Shown piece by piece: positions 55,791 through 64,000 of a stretch of DNA of 64,000 bases. A program made the position numbers and the translations under genes. A model generated the notes under the pieces. It was given only the letters and a program-made list of their open reading frames with translations. It had not been told where the DNA came from and did no database searches. How positions within the stretch are numbered: the first letter of the stretch is position 1; each line of letters begins with the position of its first letter. Source of the stretch: CAVVEQ01 sp963828855 (GTDB lineage: Bacteria > Chloroflexota > Anaerolineae > Anaerolineales > Anaerolineaceae); NCBI GenBank assembly GCA_963828855.1, contig CAWHGB010000005.1, positions 248,001 through 312,000 of the forward strand, given 5' to 3'.

Positions 55791-56678
55791 ATGGACACTG
55801 GGATCAAACCCCTTGGCAAGGAGAAGATTACCCTCTGGTTGATGCTTGCGCCAACCCTCATCGGGCTGATCTTCGGCGTGCTGGGTTCCATTTTGGCGAC
55901 CGTGGCGCTCAGCTTCACCCATTGGGACCTGCTTACCCCGCCGACATGGGCGCGGTTTGATAACTACATTGCCCTGTTCAACGATCAGAAGCTCTGGCAA
56001 GCGCTCACCAACACCTTCAAATTCAGCGCGCTCTACGTTCCTGCTGTGGTGGTCATATCGATGTTCGTGGCGGTGCTGCTCAACCGCAGGATCCGCGGGG
56101 TGACTGTTTTTCGGACGATCTACTTCCTGCCCGTGGTTACCTCGGCCGTGGCCACTGCGCTGGTATGGAACATGATCTATGGGAAGGATACCGGCATCCT
56201 GAACTATATCGTCCAGTTGCTCGGGGGTCAGCCGGTATGCTGGCTGTGCACGGATAAGGTGCTCTGGGCACTGATCATCGTGAACGTCTGGGGCGCCATT
56301 GGTGAGGGGATGATAATTTTCCTTGCCGGTCTCACCGCTGTGCCCAGGGAATATTATGAAGCCTCCGAGCTGGATGGAGCGGGGGGCTTTTCGCGATTTT
56401 TCAAGATCACCCTTCCCCTGGTCACGCCAAGCATCTTCTTCATGACCCTCATCGTGACCATCAACGCCTTCCAGGCATATGATTATATTTATATGCTCAC
56501 CCGGCGCGGGCATGGCGACAGCTCCTTCCCGGTGGTGGTCTACTCGATCTACCGCAATGCCTGGTCCTTCTTCAATTATGGCGGCGCCAGCGCCCAGGCG
56601 ATCGAGCTGGCATTATTTGTCATCATTCTGATGGGTCTTTATCTTTGGATGGAACGCCGCTATGTGGTCTATGATTGA
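55791..56678 (+). CDS. Sugar ABC transporter permease (MalF/UgpA type)
   Basis: 295 residues, six TM helices. The N-terminus MDTGIKPLGKEKITLWLMLA is typical of this class. The BPD permease loop is REYYEASELDGAGGFSRFFK, which contacts the ATPase. It lies between the binding protein and the second permease. No ATP-binding gene follows, so a shared MsmX-type ATPase encoded elsewhere must power the complex. Confidence 0.94.
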   Translation: MDTGIKPLGKEKITLWLMLAPTLIGLIFGVLGSILATVALSFTHWDLLTPPTWARFDNYIALFNDQKLWQALTNTFKFSALYVPAVVVISMFVAVLLNRRIRGVTVFRTIYFLPVVTSAVATALVWNMIYGKDTGILNYIVQLLGGQPVCWLCTDKVLWALIIVNVWGAIGEGMIIFLAGLTAVPREYYEASELDGAGGFSRFFKITLPLVTPSIFFMTLIVTINAFQAYDYIYMLTRRGHGDSSFPVVVYSIYRNAWSFFNYGGASAQAIELALFVIILMGLYLWMERRYVVYD

Positions 56679-56687
56679 GGTGGAGCG

Positions 56688-57527
56688 TTGAATAGAAAAC
56701 AACAAAAAGCCTTGTGGGACGCGGTAACCTATATCCTGCTCATCCTCGGATCGGTGATCATGCTTGGACCGTTCCTTTGGATGGTCTCCACCGCGTTCAA
56801 GCTCCCGGCTGACCAGTTCACCCGCACGCTCATACCGCCCACCTGGACGCTGCAGAACTTCCGCGATCTGTTCGGGGTGGATATTAATTTTCCGATGCTA
56901 TTTTTCAACAGCGTTTATATTTCGCTACTCATCACTGCAGGGACGTTATTCACCTGTTCGATGGCAGCCTTTTGCTTCGCTGTCGTTCGGTTCAAGGGTC
57001 GGGAGGCATTCTTCGTGATCCTGCTGATCACCCTGATGATCCCTGCCCAGGTGACCCTGATCCCGAACTTCATCGTATTCAAATATATGGGGGTGGTGGG
57101 TACCAGCGTCCCGCTTTGGTTGCCGGCTTTCCTGGGGGGAGCCTTTGGGATATTTCTCATGCGGCAGTATTTCCTCACCATCCCAAAGGATTTTGTGGAC
57201 GCGGCCCGCATGGACGGGGCGTCGCTCTTCCAGATCTACTGGCGGATATATATGCCCCTGGCAAAACCTGCCCTGGCAGCGCTGGCGATCTTCACCTTCC
57301 AGGGAGCCTGGAACGACCTCTTGCACCCTCTTGTGTATATGCCGGCGGTGCCCAACACCACCCTGACGGTGGGGTTGGCGTTCTTCCAGCAGCAGCTCAC
57401 CACGGGCGGGAAGTTCACCGTCCTGATGGCGGGAGCGCTTATCAGTATCCTGCCGCTGATCATTGTTTTTTTCATCGCCCAGAAGCAATTTATCGAGGGC
57501 ATTTCCCTCAGCGGCGTCAAGCGCTGA
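56688..57527 (+). CDS. Sugar ABC transporter permease (MalG/UgpE type)
   Basis: 279 residues, six TM helices, with the EAA-like loop KDFVDAARMDGASLFQIYWR. TTG at 56688 is the likely start; GAGGTGGAGC lies 5 nt upstream, and the gap to the previous stop is 9 nt. C-terminal ISLSGVKR is the usual end of this family. It forms the heterodimeric channel with the previous gene product. Confidence 0.94.
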   Translation: MNRKQQKALWDAVTYILLILGSVIMLGPFLWMVSTAFKLPADQFTRTLIPPTWTLQNFRDLFGVDINFPMLFFNSVYISLLITAGTLFTCSMAAFCFAVVRFKGREAFFVILLITLMIPAQVTLIPNFIVFKYMGVVGTSVPLWLPAFLGGAFGIFLMRQYFLTIPKDFVDAARMDGASLFQIYWRIYMPLAKPALAALAIFTFQGAWNDLLHPLVYMPAVPNTTLTVGLAFFQQQLTTGGKFTVLMAGALISILPLIIVFFIAQKQFIEGISLSGVKR

Positions 57528-57581
57528 AAAGATGGAATGTACGATAAATTAGGTTGATATTTATATTCAAGGAGTCTACTT

Positions 57582-58913
57582 ATGACAAAGATCGCATTCA
57601 TCGGGGCAGGCAGCCTGGGGTTCACGCAAGGGTTGGTACGGGATATCCTCACCTTCCCGCTGCTTGCGGACTCGCACATTGCGCTGATGGATATCGACGC
57701 GGAGCGGCTCGATTTTGCCCTCAAGTCGGTGCAAAAATTGATCGACGCAGGCAAATACAATGCAACGGTGAGTGCAACCCTGGACCGGGTGGAAGCCTTG
57801 CGCGATGCGGATGTGGTGCTGACCACCATCCTGACCGGCAGCACCGAGGTCTGGCGGCACGATATTGAGATCCCCAAGAAATTCGGGGTGGATATTAATG
57901 TTGGGGATACGCGCGGGCCGAGCGGGATTTTCCGCTTCCTGCGCACTCTGCCGCCGATGATGGATATTGTCCGCGATATGGAGCGGGTCTGCCCAAATGC
58001 GGTCCTTCTGAATTACACCAATCCGATGGCGATGCTGTGTGGGGCGCTGCAGCGACAGACCTTTATCCCGGTGACCGGCCTGTGCCACTCTGTGCAGGGC
58101 ACGGCCATGATGCTGGCTTTCTGGATCGGGGCGGAATATGAGAACATCGATTACCTGTGCGCAGGCATCAATCACCAGGCTTTTTACCTCAAGTTCGAGG
58201 AAAAAGGAGTTGACCTCTACCCACGCATATACAAGGCGGTGACGGAGGACCCCGAGATCTACAACGAGGAGCAGGTGCGCAACGAGATGTATTTAGCGCT
58301 GGGGTATTACGTGACCGAATCGAGCGGGCACAACTCGGAATACAACTGGTGGTTCCGCAAGCGCCCCGATCTGATCGAAAAATATTGCACCCACGGGACA
58401 GGCTGGAACCCGGGTGCATATGCATATATCCTCAAGGAATACCAACAAACGGAGACAAGTTGGAGAAACGACGTGCGCGTGGAACTGGCCAAGGAAGTCT
58501 ATGGCACCGATCTCGATCGCGGGCAGGAATATGCGGCTTATATCATCAACGCTCTCAAAGGGGGCGAGGCGTTCAAGTTCAACGGGAACGTGCCCAACAC
58601 CCAGCTGGTCACCAACCTGCCGCAGGGTGCCTGCGTGGAGGTTCCAGTGCTGGCCGACCGCAGCGGCATCCATCCCATGCACGTTGGAGCGCTTCCGCCC
58701 CAGTGCGCACTGCTGGCCGGGCTTTCCAGCGGGATCGAGGAGCTTGCCATCCAGGGAGCGCTGACCGGTGATCCGATGGCCATCTACCACGCCATCTGCA
58801 TGGATCCCCTTTCAGCAGCGGTACTCTCGCTGGCGGAGATCCGCGAGATGACCAATGAGCTATTCGCCTGCCACGAGCAGTACCTGCCGCAATTCAAGGT
58901 GCACAAGGTCTAG
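57582..58913 (+). CDS. GH4-family glycosidase (alpha-galactosidase/MelA-like)
   Basis: 443 residues. NAD-binding Rossmann start IAFIGAGSLGFTQGLVRDIL. GH4 hallmarks are NYTNPMAM, LCHSVQGT (Cys and His ligands of Mn2+) and CAGINHQAFYLKF; GHNSEYNWWFRKR is typical of the alpha-galactosidase/galacturonidase branch. The enzyme cleaves by a redox-elimination mechanism needing NAD+ and a divalent metal. A cytoplasmic location (no signal) fits hydrolysis of disaccharides brought in by the adjacent transporter. AAGGAG precedes the ATG. Galactoside specificity is inferred from the neighbours. Confidence 0.92.
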   Translation: MTKIAFIGAGSLGFTQGLVRDILTFPLLADSHIALMDIDAERLDFALKSVQKLIDAGKYNATVSATLDRVEALRDADVVLTTILTGSTEVWRHDIEIPKKFGVDINVGDTRGPSGIFRFLRTLPPMMDIVRDMERVCPNAVLLNYTNPMAMLCGALQRQTFIPVTGLCHSVQGTAMMLAFWIGAEYENIDYLCAGINHQAFYLKFEEKGVDLYPRIYKAVTEDPEIYNEEQVRNEMYLALGYYVTESSGHNSEYNWWFRKRPDLIEKYCTHGTGWNPGAYAYILKEYQQTETSWRNDVRVELAKEVYGTDLDRGQEYAAYIINALKGGEAFKFNGNVPNTQLVTNLPQGACVEVPVLADRSGIHPMHVGALPPQCALLAGLSSGIEELAIQGALTGDPMAIYHAICMDPLSAAVLSLAEIREMTNELFACHEQYLPQFKVHKV

Positions 58914-58938
58914 AGGGCGAAGGGGTTTAGCAAAGAAT

Positions 58939-59871
58939 ATGACTTCAAGGGAATTTGATATCCTCGTCGCGGGGGAGATCAACCCCGACCTTGTCCTGCG
59001 GGGGGATATCCTGCCGGATTTTGGGCAGGTGGAGAAACTTGTCGATTCCGCCGACCTGACGGTGGGTTCCTCCTCGGCTATTTTCGCCTGCGGGGCGGCC
59101 AGGCTGGGGTTGAAAGTCGCTTTCATTGGCGTTTGCGGTGACGATCTCTTCGGCGCTTATATGCTGGATGAGATGGCAGGCAGGGGGGTGGATACTACGC
59201 AGGTGATCATCCGCGAAGACGGCCAGACGGGCTTGAGCGTGATCCTCGCCAGGGGCGGCGATCGCGCCATCCTCACCCATTTGGGGCTCATTCCCTCCCT
59301 TACCGCGGCGGATATCCCCCCAGGGCTGCTCCAAAAAGCACGCCACCTGCATGTAGCCAGTTATTTCCTGCAGACCGGGCTTCAACCCGGGCTGAATGGA
59401 TTATTCCGCCAGGCGCACCAATTCGGGTTGACCACATCGCTGGATACCAACTGGGATCCGGCGGAGAAATGGCAGGGTTTTGATTCACTACTCGGCCAGG
59501 TGGATGTGTTCCTGCCAAACGAAAACGAAGCCCGGAGCATCACCGGGCAGGATGATTTACCCGCGGCAATGCTCGTGCTTGCTGAAAAATCCACGCTAGC
59601 TGCGGTGAAATGCGGGGCGAAAGGCGCCTGGCTTCGCAAGGGCGATACCGGGATCCAGGTGCCGGCGCTCAAAGTGGAAGTTGTAGATACTGTGGGAGCG
59701 GGGGATAGCTTTGACGCGGGATTTCTCTATGGTTACCTGAATGGCTGGGAATTGAAGAAAACACTTGCCCTGGCTGCGGTCTGCGGATCGCTTTCCACCC
59801 GCGCCGCCGGCGGGGTTTCTGGTCAGCCCACACTGGAGGAAGCGCTGGGGTATGTCCCATTTGCTGGATGA
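58939..59871 (+). CDS. PfkB-family carbohydrate kinase
   Basis: 310 residues. ATG at 58939 is preferred over 58855, which lies inside the GH4 gene. PfkB signatures: the N-terminal Gly pair region (VGSSSAIFACGAARLGLKVA, GVCGDDLFGAYML) and the C-terminal ATP/anion-hole motif DTVGAGDSFDAGF with the catalytic Asp. It should phosphorylate a sugar or sugar phosphate; next to a GatZ/KbaZ-like gene, a tagatose-6-phosphate or galactosamine kinase role is reasonable. Its end overlaps the next gene by 20 nt. Confidence 0.9.
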   Translation: MTSREFDILVAGEINPDLVLRGDILPDFGQVEKLVDSADLTVGSSSAIFACGAARLGLKVAFIGVCGDDLFGAYMLDEMAGRGVDTTQVIIREDGQTGLSVILARGGDRAILTHLGLIPSLTAADIPPGLLQKARHLHVASYFLQTGLQPGLNGLFRQAHQFGLTTSLDTNWDPAEKWQGFDSLLGQVDVFLPNENEARSITGQDDLPAAMLVLAEKSTLAAVKCGAKGAWLRKGDTGIQVPALKVEVVDTVGAGDSFDAGFLYGYLNGWELKKTLALAAVCGSLSTRAAGGVSGQPTLEEALGYVPFAG

Positions 59872-61107
59872 GATCGTCCAGACACAGAACGCCGGTAAAC
59901 CACGCGGGATTCCTTCGATCTGCTCGGCGCATCAAGTTGTGCTGAGCTGTGCCCTGCGCCATTACCGCCCTGTGCTGATCGAATCCACCTGCAACCAGGT
60001 CAACCAGTTCGGAGGCTACACTGGCATGACCGCGTTGGATTTCCACCGGTTCGTGAACGCACTGGCTGAGGAAACAGGTTTCCCCCGTGGGCAGCTCATC
60101 CTCGGTGGCGATCACCTCGGCCCTTCCCCCTGGCAGGATCTGCCAGCAGAGGAGGCCATGAGCCGGGCAGAGGAACTGGTACGCTCCTACGCCTCAACCG
60201 GGTTCACCAAGCTGCATATCGATGCCAGCATGAAGCTGGGCGGAGACGATCCCGATCAACCGCTGCCTCTGGAACTTTCCGTGCAGCGCACCACCCGCCT
60301 GATCCGTGTGGCGGAGGCGGCGGCGGGGGATGCCAATTCCCTGCGGTATGTCGTTGGCACGGAGGTGCCGCTCCCTGGTGGCGCGCATGAGCATGAGGAG
60401 GGGGTGCACGCCACCCTGTGCGGAGGATGCCCGCGCAACCCTGGAAACCACCCGCCTGGAGCTGGAAACGTTGGGCTGCGGATCGGTTTGGGAACGTGTT
60501 ATCGCCCTGGTGGTGCAGCCGGGCGTGGAATTCGGCAGCGATTTTATCCTGGAGTACGATCCGAAAAAGACCGTTGAGCTGAAAAAAACCTCGGAAGATA
60601 CGCAGAAGGTTTTTGAAGCTCATTCCACCGATTACCAATCCCCTGCAAGCTTTGGAGGAGATGGTCCGCGATCATTTTGCCATACTCAAAGTGGGTCCAG
60701 CGCTAACCTTTGCCTACCGGGAGGCGGTTTTCGCACTGACGATGATCGAGGATGAGATCATTCCGGCAGGGCAGCGCTCGCATTTGCAGGCGACGCTGGA
60801 AGCAGCCATGCTTCGCAATCCGAAGCACTGGGAGACGCATTACCCCGGTACCGATGCGGAACAAGCCTGCCAGCGAAAATACAGCCTGAGCGATCGAATC
60901 CGCTACTACTGGACCGAACCGACCGTGGTTGATGCTGTGGCGAGATTATGGAGGAACTTCGAAGGAAAAGAGCTGCCATCGGAATTGCTAAATGATATTC
61001 TGCCTGTAGGGTTTGGAATGGATCGGAAAGCCAATGCCGAAACATTGGTTCAGAAAAAAATCCTGGCGGTTCTGGAAGGATATTATTCCGCTTGCGGATT
61101 GAACTGA
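59852..61107 (+). CDS. GatZ/KbaZ-like tagatose-bisphosphate aldolase subunit (frameshifted)
   Basis: About 417 residues after correction. Start ATG at 59852 has GGAGGAAG 10 nt upstream and lies inside the end of the PfkB gene. Conserved parts: PSICSAHQVVLSCALRHY, VLIESTCNQVNQFGGYTGMT, LILGGDHLGPSPWQ, LHIDASMKLGGD and VVGTEVPLPGGA. The frame moves near 60415 to CAEDARATLETTRLELETLG and near 60630 to ITNPLQALEEMVRDHFAILK; the end is LEGYYSACGLN. In enteric bacteria the protein assists the catalytic GatY/KbaY aldolase, which I do not find here. A stand-alone catalytic role in this lineage is possible. Confidence 0.88.
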
Positions 61108-61136
61108 TCACCCAGAAATAAGCGAGAAAATCGACA

Positions 61137-62120
61137 TTAATTATCGGGGTGCCGAGGGTCCTGCTCATCGATGAGGTGAAGCGTCTTGGCCTGGATGCTG
61201 GAAATTTCCAGCAGGCGGAAATTGATGCGGGTGAGGATGATGCCCGCAAATCCCGAGAATACCCCGATCATGACGAGGCCAGTGGCCAGGATGGCCAGAG
61301 GTACCCGATAGATGTATTGATAGTTGATGTAATCCTGGATGACGAAGATGCCGGCGAAAAACCCGCAAGCGAGCAGGAACAGCCCGATCCCCCCGTAAAA
61401 CGTGAGCGGTTTGTAGGATTGCACCAGCGTGAATATTTTATAGAGCACCCTGGTCCCATCCCGGTAGGTCCGCAGCTTGGAGGTGCTGCCTTTTGGGCGT
61501 TCGCGGTAGGGAACCTCGATCTCGACGATCTTGAAATGCCGGTAGAGCATCTGCAGGGTCATTTCGGTTTCCACGTCGAAACCGGTCGCAACGATGGGGA
61601 TCTCCAGGGCAACAGAACGGTTGAAGACGCGGTAACCGGACATGGGATCCTTGAGGCTGGAGGAGAAAATGGCATTGATGAACGAACAGATCACCTGGTT
61701 GCCGCGGTAATGCATCGGGCGGAAGGCGGAATCGGTGAAATCCGATAAGCGCTGACCCACGGTCATATCAGCCTGACCATCCCGCACGGGGGCAAGCAAT
61801 GCGTGCACCGATTCCGCCGGGTAGGTATCATCCCCATCGACCATCACGTAGAGATCAGCTTTTACTTTTTGAAAAATGGCGCTGACGACGAAGCCCTTGC
61901 CCTGGCGTATTTCGGGGATCACTTCTGCCCCGGCAGAGCGGGCTGCCTCCCCAGTGCCATCGGTCGAATTGTTGTCGAAAACGATGATCCGCGCCCTGGG
62001 GAGCTCGCGCTGAAAATCACCGACCACCTTTGCAATGGTGGTAACTTCGTTGAAGCAGGGAATTACTACGGCAATTTCTGGTTTTTGGTTGGTATTAACC
62101 CTGGGCATATTTGAATCCAT
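61137..62120 (-). CDS. Family 2 glycosyltransferase (DPM1/GtrB-like)
   Basis: 327 residues. An N-terminal GT-A domain (about 15-235) has VVIPCFNEVTTIAKVV, FDNNSTDGT, the nucleotide-sugar/metal DDxD-like VDGDDTYP and SGYRVFNRSVA. Two C-terminal TM helices (about 248-270 and 283-305) anchor it. This is the layout of polyprenyl-phosphate sugar transferases that make lipid-linked Glc or Man for cell-surface glycans. It stands alone between the convergent sugar locus and DegV, so the pathway is not known. ATG at 62120 precedes PRVNTNQKPEIAVV. Confidence 0.9.
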   Translation of the reverse strand: MDSNMPRVNTNQKPEIAVVIPCFNEVTTIAKVVGDFQRELPRARIIVFDNNSTDGTGEAARSAGAEVIPEIRQGKGFVVSAIFQKVKADLYVMVDGDDTYPAESVHALLAPVRDGQADMTVGQRLSDFTDSAFRPMHYRGNQVICSFINAIFSSSLKDPMSGYRVFNRSVALEIPIVATGFDVETEMTLQMLYRHFKIVEIEVPYRERPKGSTSKLRTYRDGTRVLYKIFTLVQSYKPLTFYGGIGLFLLACGFFAGIFVIQDYINYQYIYRVPLAILATGLVMIGVFSGFAGIILTRINFRLLEISSIQAKTLHLIDEQDPRHPDN

Positions 62121-62291
62121 TTACGAGCTACGGCAGATCTACAGACTACATCAAAAGAGCATTTAGATTATATAGGAAGATGAACCTTTTGGAGGTAACA
62201 ATCGCGCGGGGTCGTTACGTGCAATTTTTTGCCAAACTCGGTAATTGCTGCTAGATCAAACCATAATAATATGCCTCTATTTTTGCCGTGC

Positions 62292-62297
62292 TATACT
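62292..62297 (+). promoter_or_regulatory. -10 element for degV
   Basis: TATACT 36 nt before the degV start; TTTTTGCCGTG upstream offers only a weak -35. The 62121-62291 spacer holds nothing else recognised. Confidence 0.35.
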
Positions 62298-62332
62298 CCT
62301 TTAAGTACCAAGATCTTTTCAGGTGATCTAAA

Positions 62333-63217
62333 ATGGTCGACACCGCGAAAAAGAAACGAATTGTCATTGTCACCGACAGCATCGCCCAGGTTCCTCCGGA
62401 TCTGGTGAAGGAACTGGATATCCGCGTTTCCCCATTGGTCTTCACGGTGGAAGGGGAGACTTTCACAGACGGGGGGGATTTTGAGCCGCAGCTGCTCTAC
62501 CGGCGGATGCGCGTGGAGAAAAACCTGAAGATCACCACCGCTTCCCCCTCCATTGATCAATTCAAGAATATTTTCAGTAGGGCCCTTAATGATGGGGCGG
62601 ACAGCGTTCTCTACGTGGGACTATCCAGCCGATTAAGCAGTACCTATGGGGTTGCTGAGTTAGCGATGCAAATGGTGCGCGAGGATTTCCCGGGCAGGCA
62701 CGCGGAATGTTTTGATACCCGATTGGCGACCATTGCCCAAGGTTTCCTGGTGATCAAGGCAGCCCGGATGGCCGCCAGGGGAGCGCAGCTAAGCGAAATC
62801 CTTACCTGCTTACGCCAGGAGCGCCGCAATGTTGGCCTGGTGGCATCACTGGAGACCCTGGAATACCTGGCACGTGGTGGACGGATCAATATGGCATCCT
62901 ACATGATGGGCAGCATGATCAACATCCTGCCGATACTCACCCTCACTGAGAGCGGTAAGGTGGTAAATGTTGGACTGGTTCGCAGTCATAAGAATGCCTT
63001 CCAAAAAATGGTGGATTACGTGGCCGAGCGGGTGGAAAAGGATCGCACGCTGACCGTGGCAGTGATGCACGCTGATATCCTGGAGTGGGCGGATCAATTG
63101 AAGTTGATGGTGGAGCACCAGCTTCACCCGGAAAATATGATCGTCACCAGCTTCACCCCAGTGATGGCTGTGCACACCGGACCCGGCTTGATCGGCCTGG
63201 CGTATTACTGGCAATAG
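62333..63217 (+). CDS. DegV family fatty-acid-binding protein (FakB-like)
   Basis: 294 residues. N-terminal IVTDSIAQVPPDLVKELDIR and VSPLVFTVEGETFTDGGDF are characteristic; the lipid-contact region TASPSIDQFKNIF and GLSSRLSSTYGVAELA follow. DegV/FakB proteins bind one fatty acid and present it to the kinase FakA for phosphorylation, supplying acyl-phosphate to PlsX/PlsY. A PlsY-like gene lies 26 nt downstream on the other strand, and a thioesterase that makes free fatty acids is at 50.5 kb. No fakA is in the window. Confidence 0.93.
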   Translation: MVDTAKKKRIVIVTDSIAQVPPDLVKELDIRVSPLVFTVEGETFTDGGDFEPQLLYRRMRVEKNLKITTASPSIDQFKNIFSRALNDGADSVLYVGLSSRLSSTYGVAELAMQMVREDFPGRHAECFDTRLATIAQGFLVIKAARMAARGAQLSEILTCLRQERRNVGLVASLETLEYLARGGRINMASYMMGSMINILPILTLTESGKVVNVGLVRSHKNAFQKMVDYVAERVEKDRTLTVAVMHADILEWADQLKLMVEHQLHPENMIVTSFTPVMAVHTGPGLIGLAYYWQ

Positions 63218-63243
63218 CCCTTCTTTCATATCATTATATTGAA

Positions 63244-63903
63244 TCAATCTTCCACGATCTTACGGTGAATCCATTCTTTGTGGTCGGGAATATCGCGATC
63301 GAAGACCAGTCGCAACCACAAGACCCTACGACGTGCCGCCCCTGGTGGGGGGAGCGGTCGGCGGTTGGCCTCAAGGCGTTTAATGAGAGTGATCGCGATC
63401 ATCACCGCGACCATCCAGTAGAGCGCTGGGTCGCCATCCAGAAAATAGATCAGGAGGGGCAGCGTGGCGAGGCTGGCCAGTGCCCAGGGGGCGGAATCAC
63501 CGATGAGAAATCCAACAGCCAGGAAGACCAGCAGCCAGAGAACCCCCCACGGAAAGAGCACCAGCATAACTCCCAGGAAAGGGCTTATGCCCCTGCCGCC
63601 GGTAAAACCGAGGAAAAGCGGCCAGTTATGCCCAAGCACAGAGCACATGCCTGCTGCCATGGCAGCAGGTAAACCCAACCCGAGGTAAAGTGCCAGCCAA
63701 ACAGGTAACACACCCTTGAGGACATCGAATATGCCCACCGGGACTATCAGCCAGCGGTGGGTGTGTTCGAAGAGCATTGAGCCGCTCACCGTACCGCTGC
63801 CGTATTTGCGAAGGTCAATACCCTTTGACCAGCGGGCGGCGAGGTAGGAAGTGGGAACGGAACCGAGAAGATAGGCGAGGAGACAAAGAATAAGAATGGG
63901 CAT
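63244..63903 (-). CDS. Divergent PlsY-like glycerol-3-phosphate acyltransferase
   Basis: 219 residues, about five or six TM helices. The three PlsY blocks are recognisable but altered: motif 1 reads GSVPTSYLAARWSKGIDLRK then GSGTVSGSM, where GSGNPGATN is usual; motif 2 reads LGHNWPLFLGFTGGRGIS, where GHxFPVFLxFKGGKGVA is usual. The missing Asn and second conserved Lys may change or remove acyl-phosphate transfer. The C-terminus has an extra 35-residue basic tail. It may be the main PlsY of this lineage or a paralogue with another role. No ribosome-binding site is obvious. Confidence 0.75.
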   Translation of the reverse strand: MPILILCLLAYLLGSVPTSYLAARWSKGIDLRKYGSGTVSGSMLFEHTHRWLIVPVGIFDVLKGVLPVWLALYLGLGLPAAMAAGMCSVLGHNWPLFLGFTGGRGISPFLGVMLVLFPWGVLWLLVFLAVGFLIGDSAPWALASLATLPLLIYFLDGDPALYWMVAVMIAITLIKRLEANRRPLPPPGAARRRVLWLRLVFDRDIPDHKEWIHRKIVED

Positions 63904-64000
63904 AAGTAGAATTGATTCTATTATAAAAAGACCCTGCGAATTGCAGGATCATAAGTAATCAGATAAGGATAACAATCACCCGGCTTGAGTTAATAAATCC

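Overview
The window is a chromosomal segment of about 58-60% GC (my estimate) with genes on both strands. It most resembles an uncultured member of the Chloroflexota, probably Anaerolineae. The grounds are solute-binding proteins fused to NBR1-like Ig domains, threonine/proline-rich lipoprotein tails, a complete bacterial ubiquitin-like operon, acyl-ACP thioesterase, divergent PlsY and ferredoxin-dependent 2-oxoacid oxidoreductase. I could not run a taxonomic search. Roughly 24 of about 55 genes are broken by single-base indels, often in homopolymers and including essential genes (lysS, greA, probably dnaE). I read these as residual long-read assembly errors, not real pseudogenes; spans below join the pieces.

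Layout. 1-6.5 kb (-): four tandem paralogous SBP_bac_3 plus NBR1-Ig surface proteins. 6.7-8.7 kb (-): an OmpR-type two-component system. 8.9-11.4 kb (+): RNase D and a beta-CASP metallo-beta-lactamase. 11.5 kb: tRNA-Ser(CGA) followed by tandem degenerate repeats, one resembling the tRNA 3' half. 11.9-16.6 kb (+): beta-propeller lipoprotein, DUF2807-like lipoprotein and an ABC-2 exporter pair, with a TetR-like remnant between on the minus strand. 16.7-21.3 kb (+): MarR regulator and a heterodimeric ABC exporter. 21.9-25.7 kb (+): DNA polymerase III alpha. 25.8-32.3 kb (-): a Pho locus phoB-phoR-pstS-pstC-pstA-pstB with a Pho-box-like repeat and an attenuator hairpin. 32.5-35.1 kb (-): surE and lysS. 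35.2-38.5 kb (+): small proteins, a GNAT protein and a membrane-anchored LuxR/NBR1-Ig regulator. 38.6-42.0 kb (-): greA and a four-subunit 2-oxoacid:ferredoxin oxidoreductase.

The highlight is 42.3-48.8 kb (+): one apparent operon from a near-consensus promoter to a terminator. It encodes a GntR-HTH/E1 fusion, a four-TM protein ending in a RING-like zinc domain (rejoined across one indel), an 88-residue Ub-like domain fused to a canonical E2, a free 88-residue Ub-like protein ending in Gly, an intact JAMM deubiquitinase-like protein, a multi-TM FHA protein and a VWA membrane protein. Together these form a full activation, conjugation, ligation, modifier and deconjugation set with membrane-bound accessory parts. 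Related bacterial operons have been predicted by comparative genomics, and other bacterial E1/E2/JAB systems have been studied in antiphage defence. The GntR-E1 fusion, the Ubl-E2 fusion whose junction falls exactly at the free modifier's terminal Gly, and shared basic C-terminal tails make this version worth experimental attention.

48.9-51.3 kb: DUF1697, metallophosphoesterase and acyl-ACP thioesterase. 51.6-61.1 kb (+): a sugar locus (DeoR regulator, amidohydrolase, AgaS-like isomerase, sugar ABC transporter without ATPase, GH4 glycosidase, PfkB kinase, GatZ/KbaZ-like protein), fitting galactose/galactosamine-type catabolism without a PTS. 61.1-64.0 kb: a polyprenol-type glycosyltransferase, DegV and a divergent PlsY.
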